Below, piece by piece: positions 1-7,834 of a stretch of 64,000 nucleotides of DNA. The notes below the pieces were generated by a model. It saw nothing but the letters and a program-made list of their open reading frames with translations. It did no database searches and had not been told where the DNA came from. The DNA is taken from the NCBI GenBank assembly GCA_947364365.1, contig CANASP010000008.1, positions 1-64,000 of the forward strand, given 5' to 3'. Position 1 is the first letter of the stretch. Every line of letters begins with the position of its first letter. The stretch is from an uncultured Alistipes sp. GTDB taxonomy: Bacteria; Bacteroidota; Bacteroidia; Bacteroidales; Rikenellaceae. A program made the translations under genes and the position numbers.

Positions 1-86
1 TAGCCGAAATAGCCGTCGCAACCGTAGCGAATCGCCGCATGGGCGATCACTTCGTTGCCTTTCATCAGTTTAACCTCTTTCTCCAT
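1..86 (-). CDS. vorB: 2-oxoacid:ferredoxin oxidoreductase alpha-type subunit (VorB-like), 5' fragment
   Basis: Only the N-terminus is in the window; the gene runs off the left edge. The visible protein reads MEKEVKLMKGNEV and continues to RYGCDGYFG, which matches the opening of the pyrimidine-binding (VorB/KorA) subunit of 2-oxoacid:ferredoxin oxidoreductases. These cytoplasmic enzymes use thiamine diphosphate and Fe-S centres to oxidise branched-chain or other 2-oxoacids to acyl-CoA with reduction of ferredoxin. The start could be position 86 (three bases after the ferredoxin stop) or the internal Met at 65. The adjacent ferredoxin-type subunit supports the call. Whether the substrate is a branched-chain 2-oxoacid or 2-oxoglutarate cannot be decided from this fragment. 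Confidence 0.75.
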   Translation of the reverse strand, partial: MEKEVKLMKGNEVIAHAAIRYGCDGYFG

Positions 87-89
87 AGT

Positions 90-317
90 CTATTCGAATT
101 TTTGACGATACACCGTAATACAGCTGTCGGGGCAGATCACCGCGCACGAGGCACAGCCCGTGCAGGCCTCCGCATTCGCCATCCAGGCCGCAGGGTAGCC
201 CTTGCTGTTGACCTCCGTCGAGAGGGCCAGCACGTCGCACGGACACGAAGCCACGCACACGCCGCAACCCTTGCAGCGCTCCTTGTCGACCACGATCGTT
301 CCTTTGATTTTAGCCAT
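90..317 (-). CDS. vorD: 2[4Fe-4S] ferredoxin subunit of 2-oxoacid:ferredoxin oxidoreductase
   Basis: A 75-residue protein with two complete [4Fe-4S] motifs, CKGCGVCVASCP near residues 16-27 and CTGCASCAVICP near 52-63, and little else. This is the small delta (ferredoxin-like) subunit that passes electrons from the catalytic core to free ferredoxin. It lies three bases upstream of the VorB-like gene, the usual order in Bacteroidota (delta, alpha, beta, gamma). A TATATTTG box upstream at 344-351 suggests it is the first gene of the operon. The motif content is certain; assignment to this complex rests on the neighbour. Confidence 0.85.
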   Translation of the reverse strand: MAKIKGTIVVDKERCKGCGVCVASCPCDVLALSTEVNSKGYPAAWMANAEACTGCASCAVICPDSCITVYRQKFE

Positions 318-343
318 AATGCCAATGTTTGTGAGTTTGCAAA

Positions 344-351
344 CAAATATA
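344..351 (-). promoter_or_regulatory. Putative -7 box for the ferredoxin/vorB operon
   Basis: On the minus strand this reads TATATTTG, a match to the Bacteroidota -7 consensus TAnnTTTG, 27 bases upstream of the ferredoxin start. No clear TTTG (-33) element is seen at the expected 19-20 base spacing. Confidence 0.5.
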
Positions 352-440
352 CGGTTTTTTCAGCGAAATCGGGCATCCGCCGCCCCTTTATTTCGCAATT
401 CGCACCTATCCCGCACGGGCAGAGAGGCTTCCCGCACACG

Positions 441-467
441 AAAAAGCCGCGACCCGAGGGCCGCGGC
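441..467 (-). terminator. Rho-independent terminator of the serC-serA-DUF1015 operon
   Basis: A GC-rich stem (GCCGCG paired with CGCGGC, with an inner CCC/GGG) spans 446-467. On the minus strand it is followed by a run of five T (441-445), 21 bases past the DUF1015 stop. Confidence 0.7.
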
Positions 468-488
468 CATCCGACGCAAGGTCGGCGT

Positions 489-1733
489 TTACTTTTCGAA
501 CGAGTGGATCACCACGCCCGAGCGCAGCTTGGGCTCGAACCACGTCGTCTTCGGTGGCATGATGTTGCCCGTGTCGGCGATGTCGATCAGTTGCTTCATC
601 GAGACGGGGTAGAGGGCGAAAGCCGCCTGCATCTCGCCGCTGTCCACACGCCGCTTCAACTCGCCCAGACCGCGGATGCCGCCCACGAAATCGATACGCT
701 TCGACGTGCGCAGGTCCTTGATGTCAAGCACCTTGTCCAACACCAGGTTCGACAGCACCGTCACGTCCAGCACCCCGATCGGGTCGTTGTCGTCGTAGGT
801 TCCCGGCTTGGCCGTAAGGCTCCACCAGCGGCCGTCGAGATACATCGAGAAGTTATGCAGGCCCGAAGGCTGGTAGATCGCCTCGCCCTTCTCCTCGACC
901 ACGAAGTTCTCGCCGAGCCGCTCGACCAGCTCCGCGGGCGTCAGTCCGTTGAGATCCTTCACCACGCGGTTGTAGTCGATGATGCGCAACTGACCGGCCG
1001 GGAAGGTCACGGCCAGGAAGTAGCAGTACTCCTCGTCGCCGCGGTGGTCGGGGTTCTTGGCCTTGCACTCGGCACCCACGCGCGCTGCGGCCGCCGTGCG
1101 GTGGTGGCCGTCGGCAACGTAGAGCGCCGGAATCGAAGCGAAGATCTCGGTGATGCGGTCGTTGATCCGCTTATCGCGGATCACCCAGAAGTGGTGACCG
1201 AAGCCGTCCTCGGCCGTGAAGTCGTAGTCAGGCTCGTTGTTCTTCACCACGTCGGCCACCAGCGCGTCGATCTCGGCGTTGTCGGGATAGGCGAAGAAGA
1301 CCGGCTCGATATTGGCCTGCTGGTTGCGCACGTGGATCATGCGGTCCTCCTCCTTGTCGGGGCGGGTGAGCTCGTGCTTCTTGATGGCCCCCGAGAGGTA
1401 ATCCTCGAAGTGGCAGCACATGGCCAGGCCGTACTGCGTGCGGCCCTCCATCGTCTGGGCGTAGATGTAGTAGTACTCCTCGGGATCCTGCTCCAGCCAG
1501 CCGCGCTCGCGCCATGCCCGGAAATTCTCCATAGCCTTGGCATATACCTCTTTGGAATGCTCGTCGGCAATGGGATCGAAGTCGATCTCGGGTTTGATGA
1601 TGTGGAGTAACGAACGCTCCGTGGCTTCGGCCTTGGCCTCGGCGGAGTTCAGCACGTCGTAGGGGCGCGAAGCCACCTCCGCCGCATGCTGCCGGGGAGG
1701 ACGGATTCCGCAGAAAGGTTTGATGCGTACCAT
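489..1733 (-). CDS. DUF1015 family protein in the serine operon
   Basis: A 414-residue cytoplasmic protein opening MVRIKPFCGIRP, the typical start of DUF1015. The family's DGHHR motif is present near residue 208 (ADGHHRTAAAARV). The reading frame extends upstream, but the Met at 1733 matches the family start and sits 25 bases after the serA stop. It is the last gene of serC-serA-DUF1015, so a role in serine or phosphoserine metabolism is likely from context. The DGHHR motif resembles the active-site loop of the ParB/sulfiredoxin fold used by free serine kinases (SerK, SbnI); whether DUF1015 shares that chemistry is my inference. No function is claimed. Confidence 0.85.
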   Translation of the reverse strand: MVRIKPFCGIRPPRQHAAEVASRPYDVLNSAEAKAEATERSLLHIIKPEIDFDPIADEHSKEVYAKAMENFRAWRERGWLEQDPEEYYYIYAQTMEGRTQYGLAMCCHFEDYLSGAIKKHELTRPDKEEDRMIHVRNQQANIEPVFFAYPDNAEIDALVADVVKNNEPDYDFTAEDGFGHHFWVIRDKRINDRITEIFASIPALYVADGHHRTAAAARVGAECKAKNPDHRGDEEYCYFLAVTFPAGQLRIIDYNRVVKDLNGLTPAELVERLGENFVVEEKGEAIYQPSGLHNFSMYLDGRWWSLTAKPGTYDDNDPIGVLDVTVLSNLVLDKVLDIKDLRTSKRIDFVGGIRGLGELKRRVDSGEMQAAFALYPVSMKQLIDIADTGNIMPPKTTWFEPKLRSGVVIHSFEK

Positions 1734-1758
1734 ATTTATTTCCGTTTTTTTCGTGATA

Positions 1759-2682
1759 TTATTTGTTGACCTGGAAGCGGGTGCACCCCGTGGCGAAGAA
1801 CTCGGCGATCTGCCGCGCGGCGGCCAGGCCGGCGTTGACATTGGCTTCGCCCGTCTCGGCGCCCATCTTCTTGGGCGTGGCGAAGACGCGCTTGCCGAAC
1901 TTCTCGTCGAGCTCCGCCTGCGTGGCGGCGGCGATGTCGGTCACGTACTTCAGATCCTCGCGCTCGGCCAGCGCACGCGCCAGCCCCTCTTCGTCGATCA
2001 CCTCCTTGCGGGCGGTGTTGACCAGTGTCGCGCCCTTGGGCATCGACATCAGCCGCTCGTAGCCGATCGAGCCCTTCGTCTCGGCCGTCGCGGGGATGTG
2101 CAGCGAGAGATAGTCCGACTGGCCGTAGAGCTCCTCGACCGAAGCCACCGGCTCCACGCCGTCGGCCTCGAATACGGCCCGGTCGGTGATGAACGGGTCG
2201 TAGGCCACCACGCGCATGCCCAGCGCCTTGCCCTTGCGACCGACCAGACGGCCGACGTTGCCGTAGGCGTGGATACCCAGCGTCTTGCCCTGCAACTCCG
2301 ATCCCGTGCCGGGCGTGAAACGGTTGCGCGCCATGAAGATCATCAGCGCCAGCGCCAACTCGGCCACGGCGTTGGAGTTCTGCCCCGGAGTGTTCATCAC
2401 CACGATGCCGCGCTCGGTCGCCGCCGCGAGGTCGACGTTGTCGTAGCCGGCACCGGCCCGCACGACGATCCGCAGGCGGGGCGCCGCCGCGATCACCTCG
2501 GCCGTCACCTTGTCGCTGCGCACGATGAGCGCGTCGACGTCTGCCACAGCCTCCACGAGCTGCGCCTTGTCGGTATATTTTTCGAGCAGCGCCAGCGTAT
2601 GGCCGGCCCCCTCCACGATCGAACGGATGCCGTCGACGGCCTTCTTGGCGAAGGGCTTCTCGGTTGCTACCAGTACTTTCAT
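1759..2682 (-). CDS. serA: D-3-phosphoglycerate dehydrogenase, short lysine-type
   Basis: Oxidises 3-phosphoglycerate to 3-phosphohydroxypyruvate with NAD, the first step of serine synthesis. The 307-residue protein is a two-domain D-2-hydroxyacid dehydrogenase with no C-terminal ACT or regulatory domain. The nucleotide-binding segment reads GIHAYGNVGRLVGRKG. The catalytic region has NTARKEVIDEEG. Where most family members have the general-acid His (TPHxG), this protein has TPKKMGAET (Lys271-Lys272), the pattern of the described type IIIK enzymes in which Lys replaces His. It lies ten bases downstream of serC. Absence of an ACT domain implies no serine feedback through that route. Confidence 0.93.
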   Translation of the reverse strand: MKVLVATEKPFAKKAVDGIRSIVEGAGHTLALLEKYTDKAQLVEAVADVDALIVRSDKVTAEVIAAAPRLRIVVRAGAGYDNVDLAAATERGIVVMNTPGQNSNAVAELALALMIFMARNRFTPGTGSELQGKTLGIHAYGNVGRLVGRKGKALGMRVVAYDPFITDRAVFEADGVEPVASVEELYGQSDYLSLHIPATAETKGSIGYERLMSMPKGATLVNTARKEVIDEEGLARALAEREDLKYVTDIAAATQAELDEKFGKRVFATPKKMGAETGEANVNAGLAAARQIAEFFATGCTRFQVNK

Positions 2683-2692
2683 CGCTCCGGGC

Positions 2693-3766
2693 TTATTTCA
2701 CGTGCAACTTCTCGAACTCGCGCATGCAGGCGACCAGCGCCTCGACGCTCTCCTTGGGCAGGGCGTTGTAGCACGACGCGCGGAAACCGCCCACCAGACG
2801 GTGGCCCTTGATGCCGACCATGCCGCGCTCCTTGGCGAACTCCAGGAACTCGGGCGCCAGCTCCTCGTACCCCTCGGCCATGACGAAGCAGATGTTCATG
2901 AGCGAGCGGTCGGCCTTCTCCACCGTGCCGCGGAAGAGCGGATTGCGGTCGATCTCGTCGTAGAGCAGCTGCGCCTTCTCCACGTTGCGGCGGTAGATCT
3001 CGGGCACGCCGCCGATCGACTTGAGCCACTTGAGCGTCTCCTTGAGCACGTAGATCGGGAAGACGGGCGGGGTGTTGAACATCGAGTTGTTCTCCACGTG
3101 GGTGCGGAACGAGACCATCGTGGGCAGGTCGCGCACGATCTTGTCGAGCATATCCTCGCGGATGATGGCGAAGACCACGCCCGCGGGCGCCAGGTTCTTC
3201 TGCGCGCCGCCGTAGATCATGGCGTATTTCGTCACGTCGACCGGACGCGACAGAATATCCGACGACATGTCGGCGATGAGAGGCACCGGCGACGAGAGAT
3301 CCTCGTGGTATTCCGTGCCGTAGATCGTGTTGTTGGTCGTGATATGGAGGTAGTCCAGATCCTCGGGAATGGCGAATCCCTTGGGGATGTAGGTGAAGTT
3401 GCGGTCGTCCGAAGCGGCCAGCACCTCGACCTCGCCGTAACGCTTGGCCTCCTTGATGGCCTTCTTCGACCACACGCCCGTGTTGACGTAGCCGGCCTTC
3501 TTGCCCAGGAAATTGGCAGCCACCTCGTAAAACATCGTGCTGGCGCCGCCGCCGATATAGAAGATCTTGTAGTTGTCGGGGATATTGAGCAGTTCGCGGA
3601 ACAACGAGTCGGCCTCGGCCATCACCTCGTCGAAATCCTTCGTGCGGTGGGAGATCGAGAGCAGGGAGAGTCCCGATCCGTTGAAGTCGACGATCGCCTC
3701 GGCGGCCTTGCGGATCACCTCGTCGGGCAGGATCGAGGGTCCGGCGTTGAAATTGTGCTTTTTCAT
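2693..3766 (-). CDS. serC: Phosphoserine aminotransferase
   Basis: Converts 3-phosphohydroxypyruvate and glutamate to O-phosphoserine and 2-oxoglutarate; PLP-dependent, cytoplasmic. The 357-residue protein starts [14 protein letters not shown], a hallmark of SerC, and has the PLP-binding lysine in [10 protein letters not shown]. The frame is open further upstream, but 3766 gives the family start and lies downstream of a good promoter (TTTG, 19 nt, TATATTTG). It is the first gene of the operon with serA and DUF1015. No serB (phosphoserine phosphatase) is present in the window. Confidence 0.96.
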   Translation of the reverse strand: MKKHNFNAGPSILPDEVIRKAAEAIVDFNGSGLSLLSISHRTKDFDEVMAEADSLFRELLNIPDNYKIFYIGGGASTMFYEVAANFLGKKAGYVNTGVWSKKAIKEAKRYGEVEVLAASDDRNFTYIPKGFAIPEDLDYLHITTNNTIYGTEYHEDLSSPVPLIADMSSDILSRPVDVTKYAMIYGGAQKNLAPAGVVFAIIREDMLDKIVRDLPTMVSFRTHVENNSMFNTPPVFPIYVLKETLKWLKSIGGVPEIYRRNVEKAQLLYDEIDRNPLFRGTVEKADRSLMNICFVMAEGYEELAPEFLEFAKERGMVGIKGHRLVGGFRASCYNALPKESVEALVACMREFEKLHVK

Positions 3767-3821
3767 AATAGTCCGTTTATTGAGTTTTAGGTTCCGGTTT
3801 CGCATTGTTATTAAACTAACA

Positions 3822-3852
3822 CAAATATAACGAAATTTATTCATCCCGCAAA
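3822..3852 (-). promoter_or_regulatory. Promoter of the serC operon
   Basis: On the minus strand: TTTG (3849-3852), a 19-base spacer, then TATATTTG (3822-3829). This is an excellent match to the Bacteroidota sigma-ABfr consensus, 56 bases upstream of the serC start. Confidence 0.75.
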
Positions 3853-3912
3853 CGGGAAACGAATTATTTTCATTCGCCCGCCGGAAGCGGCGGCTTTTTC
3901 ATTTGTTTTTCG

Positions 3913-3920
3913 TAATTTTG
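3913..3920 (+). promoter_or_regulatory. Putative -7 box of the yicC-gmk-nadD-ddl operon
   Basis: TAATTTTG matches TAnnTTTG and lies 90 bases before the yicC start. The -33 element is not evident. The serC and yicC promoters are back to back in this divergent gap. Confidence 0.45.
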
Positions 3921-4009
3921 CTCCGACAAATCCGACCGCCCACGACGCGGCCCTCGGGGTGCGATTCCGCCCCGGGCGGCGCAACGGTCCCAACCTCACA
4001 GACAAACCT

Positions 4010-4894
4010 ATGGTCAGATCCATGACGGGCTTCGGCAAGGGAGAGGCCCTTTTCGGCAATAAGAAAATCACGGTGGAGATCCGCTCGCTCAACTCCAAGC
4101 AGCTCGACCTCAATCTGCGTCTTCCGGGCGCCTACCGCCAGACGGAATACGAACTGCGCAACCTCATTTCGCGCGCCGTGCAGCGCGGCAAGGTCGACGT
4201 CTTCGTCTCGGTGGAGAGCCAGGCGACGGAGACCTCGGCCCGCATAGACGGGGAGGTGCTCACGGCCTACGCCGCCCAGCTGCGCGAGGCCGCCGAGGCC
4301 GCCGGGCTCGACACCCGTTCGGCGGGATGGGACGCCGCGGCGCTGCAATGCGTCATGCGCCTGCCCGACGTCGTCGCTACCCAAAGCACCGCCGTCACCG
4401 ACGACGAGTGCGCCGTCCTCGTCGCGGCCGCCCGCGAAGCCTGCGACCGCCTCGACGCCTTCCGCGCGCAGGAGGGGGCCACGCTCATCGCCGACCTGCT
4501 GCGCCGCGTCGACCTGATCGAGAGCTACAAGGAGCAGGTCGTCCCCTTCGAGCAGGCCCGCACCGAAACCGTGCGCGCCCGCATCCTCGACAACCTTTCG
4601 AAGCTGCGCGTCGACGTCGACACCAACCGCCTCGAACAGGAGATGATCTTCTATCTCGAAAAACTGGACATCACCGAGGAGAAAGTGCGCCTCAAGAACC
4701 ACTGCCGCTACTTCCGCGAGGTGGCCGCCGAAGAGGAGGGCGCAGGGCGCAAGCTGGGCTTCATCGCCCAGGAGATGGGCCGCGAGATCAACACCATGGG
4801 ATCGAAGGCCAACGAGACGAACATCCAGATCCTCGTCGTCAAGATGAAGGACGAGCTGGAAAAGATCAAGGAACAGGTATTGAACATATTGTAA
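4010..4894 (+). CDS. yicC: YicC/YloC family endoribonuclease
   Basis: A 294-residue protein with the family N-terminus MVRSMTGFGKGE and the conserved C-terminal segment QEMGREINTMGSKANE. YicC-type proteins are cytoplasmic metal-dependent endoribonucleases implicated in RNA turnover; the biochemical role is known from homologues, not shown here. Start 4010 is chosen over the longer frame (3959) because it gives the family N-terminus; 4022 is a possible alternative. The stop overlaps the gmk start by one base (TAATG). Pairing of yicC with gmk is common in bacteria. Confidence 0.93.
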   Translation: MVRSMTGFGKGEALFGNKKITVEIRSLNSKQLDLNLRLPGAYRQTEYELRNLISRAVQRGKVDVFVSVESQATETSARIDGEVLTAYAAQLREAAEAAGLDTRSAGWDAAALQCVMRLPDVVATQSTAVTDDECAVLVAAAREACDRLDAFRAQEGATLIADLLRRVDLIESYKEQVVPFEQARTETVRARILDNLSKLRVDVDTNRLEQEMIFYLEKLDITEEKVRLKNHCRYFREVAAEEEGAGRKLGFIAQEMGREINTMGSKANETNIQILVVKMKDELEKIKEQVLNIL

Positions 4895-5457
4895 TGGGCA
4901 AGGTAGTCATATTTTCCGCTCCGAGCGGATCGGGCAAGACGACGATCGTACGGGCGCTGCTCGCGCGTTTTCCGCAACTCGAATTCTCCATCTCGGCCAC
5001 CAGCCGGGCGCCGCGCGGCACGGAGCGCGACGGCGTCGACTACCACTTCCTCTCGCCCGAGGCCTTCCGCCGGGCCGTCGAGGAGAAACGGTTCGTTGAG
5101 TGGGAGGAGGTCTACGCCGGCACCTGCTACGGCACGCTGCGCAGCGAGGTCGAGCGCATCTGGGCCGCGGGCCACACGATCGTCTTCGACGTCGACGTGG
5201 TGGGCGGCATCAACCTCAAGCGCATTTTCGGCGACGACGCCCTCTCGGTCTTCATCATGCCGCCGTCGATCGACGAGCTGCGCCGCCGGCTCGTAGGGCG
5301 CGCCACCGATGCCCCCGAGGTCATCGAGCGCCGCGTGGCCAAGGCCGAATTCGAGCTGACCAAGGCCCCCGAGTTCGATCGCACCGTCATCAACGACGAC
5401 CTCGACGCAGCGATCGACGAAACGACGCAGCTGCTCGACGCCTTCATCGCACGATAG
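4894..5457 (+). CDS. gmk: Guanylate kinase
   Basis: Phosphorylates GMP to GDP with ATP. The 187-residue protein has the P-loop SAPSGSGKTT at residues 8-17 and the GMP-binding segments SATSRAPRGTERDGVDYHF and FVEWEEVYAGTCYGT. Length and architecture are typical. Its ATG overlaps the yicC stop in a TAATG junction, indicating translational coupling. nadD follows after seven bases. Confidence 0.97.
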   Translation: MGKVVIFSAPSGSGKTTIVRALLARFPQLEFSISATSRAPRGTERDGVDYHFLSPEAFRRAVEEKRFVEWEEVYAGTCYGTLRSEVERIWAAGHTIVFDVDVVGGINLKRIFGDDALSVFIMPPSIDELRRRLVGRATDAPEVIERRVAKAEFELTKAPEFDRTVINDDLDAAIDETTQLLDAFIAR

Positions 5458-5464
5458 CCCCGGC

Positions 5465-6274
5465 ATGGAACGCACGATGCTCTACTTCGGGTCGTTCAAC
5501 CCCATCCACCGGGGCCACATGGCCCTGGCCGAATGGGTCGTCGGACAAGACCTGTGCGACCGGCTCGTTCTGGTCGTCTCGCCCCAAAGCCCCTACAAGA
5601 CCGACGCCGACCTCGCTCCCGAGCTCGACCGCTTCGAGATGGCCGAGGCGGCCTGCCGCGCATCGCGCCATCCCGACCGGATCCAGCCGTCGGCCATCGA
5701 GTTCCTGCTGCCCAAACCCTCCTACACGATCGAGACGCTGCGCTATCTCGAACAGGAATGCGGCGACCGGATGCGTTTCTCGATCCTGATGGGCGGCGAC
5801 CAGGTCGAGCGGCTCGACGGGTGGCGGGAATACGAGCGCATCCTCGAATACCCGATCTACGTCTATCCCCGCCGCGGCGAGCGGGTCGGGCGCTTCGCCG
5901 ACCGCATCACGCTGCTCGACGGCGCTCCGCTGCTCGACATCTCGTCGACCGAGGTCCGCCGCCGGTTGGAAGCGGGGGAGGAGACCTCGCAGCTCATCAT
6001 CCCCGAGGTGGCCGACCACATCCGCCGCAAGGAGCTGTGGAGCCCCGCGAAGCGGCTCCGGCAACTCGACGGCCTCCTCGCCGAGCACCCCGACGACAAG
6101 GCCCTGCTGCTCGAACGGGGCCGGCTGCGCTACCGCCGCAGCGAGTGGGGCGCCGCGCTCAACGACTTCAACGCCGCCATCCGGCTCGACGCCTCCTGCA
6201 CCGAAGCGCAGCAATACGCCGAGATGATCCGCGAAATACTGGAATTCAGATACAAAGACATATACAATCCCTGA
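5465..6274 (+). CDS. nadD: Nicotinate-nucleotide adenylyltransferase with a TPR-like C-terminal extension
   Basis: Transfers AMP from ATP to nicotinate mononucleotide in NAD synthesis. The N-terminal ~190 residues have the nucleotidyltransferase signature FGSFNPIHRGH and the ISSTEVRRRL motif. The protein is 269 residues, against about 190-200 for typical NadD. The extra ~75 residues (from about 195) contain a tetratricopeptide-like helix pair (AALNDFNAAIRLDASCTEA). The extension may mediate protein contact; that is inference. An alternative start is Met5. The stop overlaps the ddl start (TGATG). Confidence 0.93.
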   Translation: MERTMLYFGSFNPIHRGHMALAEWVVGQDLCDRLVLVVSPQSPYKTDADLAPELDRFEMAEAACRASRHPDRIQPSAIEFLLPKPSYTIETLRYLEQECGDRMRFSILMGGDQVERLDGWREYERILEYPIYVYPRRGERVGRFADRITLLDGAPLLDISSTEVRRRLEAGEETSQLIIPEVADHIRRKELWSPAKRLRQLDGLLAEHPDDKALLLERGRLRYRRSEWGAALNDFNAAIRLDASCTEAQQYAEMIREILEFRYKDIYNP

Positions 6275-7260
6275 TGGAACGATTGAAAATTGCCCTGCTC
6301 GCCGGCGGAGACTCGTCCGAGCGGGAGATCGCGTTGCAAAGCGCCGCCCAGATCGAAGCGGCGCTCGACCGCGACAAATACGATGTCACGGTGATCGACC
6401 TGCACCGCCGCGACTGGCTCTACACGGCCCCCGACGGGAGCCGCTGGCAGATGGACAAGAACGACTTCTCGCTCACCGTCGCCGGCTGTCGCCGCGAATT
6501 CGACTACGCGCTGATCCTCATCCACGGCACTCCGGGCGAGGACGGCCGTCTGCAAGGCTACCTCGACATGATGGGCATTCCCTATTCGTCGTGCTCGATG
6601 ACCTCCTCGGTCATCACCTTCGACAAGATCACCACCAAGCGCACGCTCGCGGGCCACGGCTTCAACCTCGCCCGCGAACGCTTCGTCCGCCGCGGCGAGG
6701 CGGTCGACCCCGCGGCCCTCGTCGCCGAGCTGGGGCTGCCGCTCTTCGTCAAGCCCAACGCCAGCGGCTCGTCGTTCGGCGTGACTAAGGTCCGCACGGC
6801 CGACGCGCTTCCCGCCGCCATCGACGCCGCATTGGCCGAGAGCGACGAGGTACTCGTCGAGGAGTGCATCGCGGGACAGGAGATCGGCTGCGGCATACTC
6901 GTCACCAAACAGAAGGAGTACATCTTCCCCGAAACGGAGATCGTCCCCAAGAACGACTTCTTCGACTACGAGGCCAAGTACACCAGCGGCCGGTCGGAGG
7001 AGATCACCCCGGCCCGCATCCCGCAGTCGGTGCGCGACGAGCTCAACCGCATGACGCGCGATGCCTACCGGCTGTGCCGCTGCTCGGGCGTCGTGCGCGT
7101 CGACTTCATCGTCACGCCCGAGGGCAAGCCCTATTTCATCGAGCTCAACTCCATCCCGGGCATGTCGGCCGGCAGCATCGTCCCCAAGCAGGCGGCCGCC
7201 ATGGGCATGTCGCTCGGAGAGCTGTACGACCTGGTAATCGCCGACACCCGCCGCCCATGA
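6274..7260 (+). CDS. ddl: D-alanine--D-alanine ligase
   Basis: Joins two D-alanines with ATP hydrolysis for peptidoglycan precursor synthesis. The 328-residue protein is an ATP-grasp enzyme with an N-terminal LLAGGDSSEREIAL, a central FVKPNASGSSFGVTKV ATP-binding segment and the metal-site region FIELNSIPGMSAGS near the end. Starts are coupled on both sides: one-base overlap with nadD and a four-base ATGA overlap with the DUF3109 gene. Confidence 0.97.
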   Translation: MERLKIALLAGGDSSEREIALQSAAQIEAALDRDKYDVTVIDLHRRDWLYTAPDGSRWQMDKNDFSLTVAGCRREFDYALILIHGTPGEDGRLQGYLDMMGIPYSSCSMTSSVITFDKITTKRTLAGHGFNLARERFVRRGEAVDPAALVAELGLPLFVKPNASGSSFGVTKVRTADALPAAIDAALAESDEVLVEECIAGQEIGCGILVTKQKEYIFPETEIVPKNDFFDYEAKYTSGRSEEITPARIPQSVRDELNRMTRDAYRLCRCSGVVRVDFIVTPEGKPYFIELNSIPGMSAGSIVPKQAAAMGMSLGELYDLVIADTRRP

Positions 7261-7829
7261 TCGAGATCGACGACAAAATCGTGAGCGCCGACCTGCTGCG
7301 CGAGTGCTTCGCCTGCGACATCGCGCAGTGCAAGGGTATCTGCTGCGTGGAGGGCAACGCCGGAGCCCCGCTCGAGATCGACGAGGTGGACGTACTCGAA
7401 CAGGAGTACCCCGCCTACCGGCCCTACATGACCCCCGAGGGCATCGAGGCGGTCGAGCACCAGGGATTCATGGTCGTCGACGCCGACGGCGACTACACCA
7501 CGCCACTGGTCGACGACGCCGAGTGCGCCTATGCCTATTCGGAGAACGGCATCACGCTCTGCGCCATCGAGAAGGCGTGGGCCGAGGGGAAGACCCCCTT
7601 CCGCAAGCCCATCTCGTGCCACCTCTATCCCATCCGCCTCGTGCCCTTCTCCAACGGCACCGTGGGGCTCAACTACCACCGCTGGTCGGTCTGCGCATCG
7701 GCCCGCCGGTGCGGCGCCAAACTGGGACTTCCGGTCTACAAGGCCCTCAAGGAACCTATCATCCGCCGCTTCGGCGAGGCGTTCTACGAAGCGCTCGAAG
7801 CGGCCGAACAATACCTCAAAAAACAATAA
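7257..7829 (+). CDS. DUF3109 family cysteine-rich protein
   Basis: A 190-residue protein of the DUF3109 family. It has an N-terminal cysteine cluster (FACDIAQCKGICC, residues ~20-32), an ISCHLYPIR motif near residue 122 and further cysteines in VCASARRCG. The cysteine pattern suggests metal or Fe-S binding, similar to YkgJ-type proteins, but no function is established. It overlaps ddl by four bases (ATGA), so it is co-translated with cell-wall and NAD synthesis genes. Confidence 0.87.
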   Translation: MIEIDDKIVSADLLRECFACDIAQCKGICCVEGNAGAPLEIDEVDVLEQEYPAYRPYMTPEGIEAVEHQGFMVVDADGDYTTPLVDDAECAYAYSENGITLCAIEKAWAEGKTPFRKPISCHLYPIRLVPFSNGTVGLNYHRWSVCASARRCGAKLGLPVYKALKEPIIRRFGEAFYEALEAAEQYLKKQ

Positions 7830-7834
7830 AAAAC

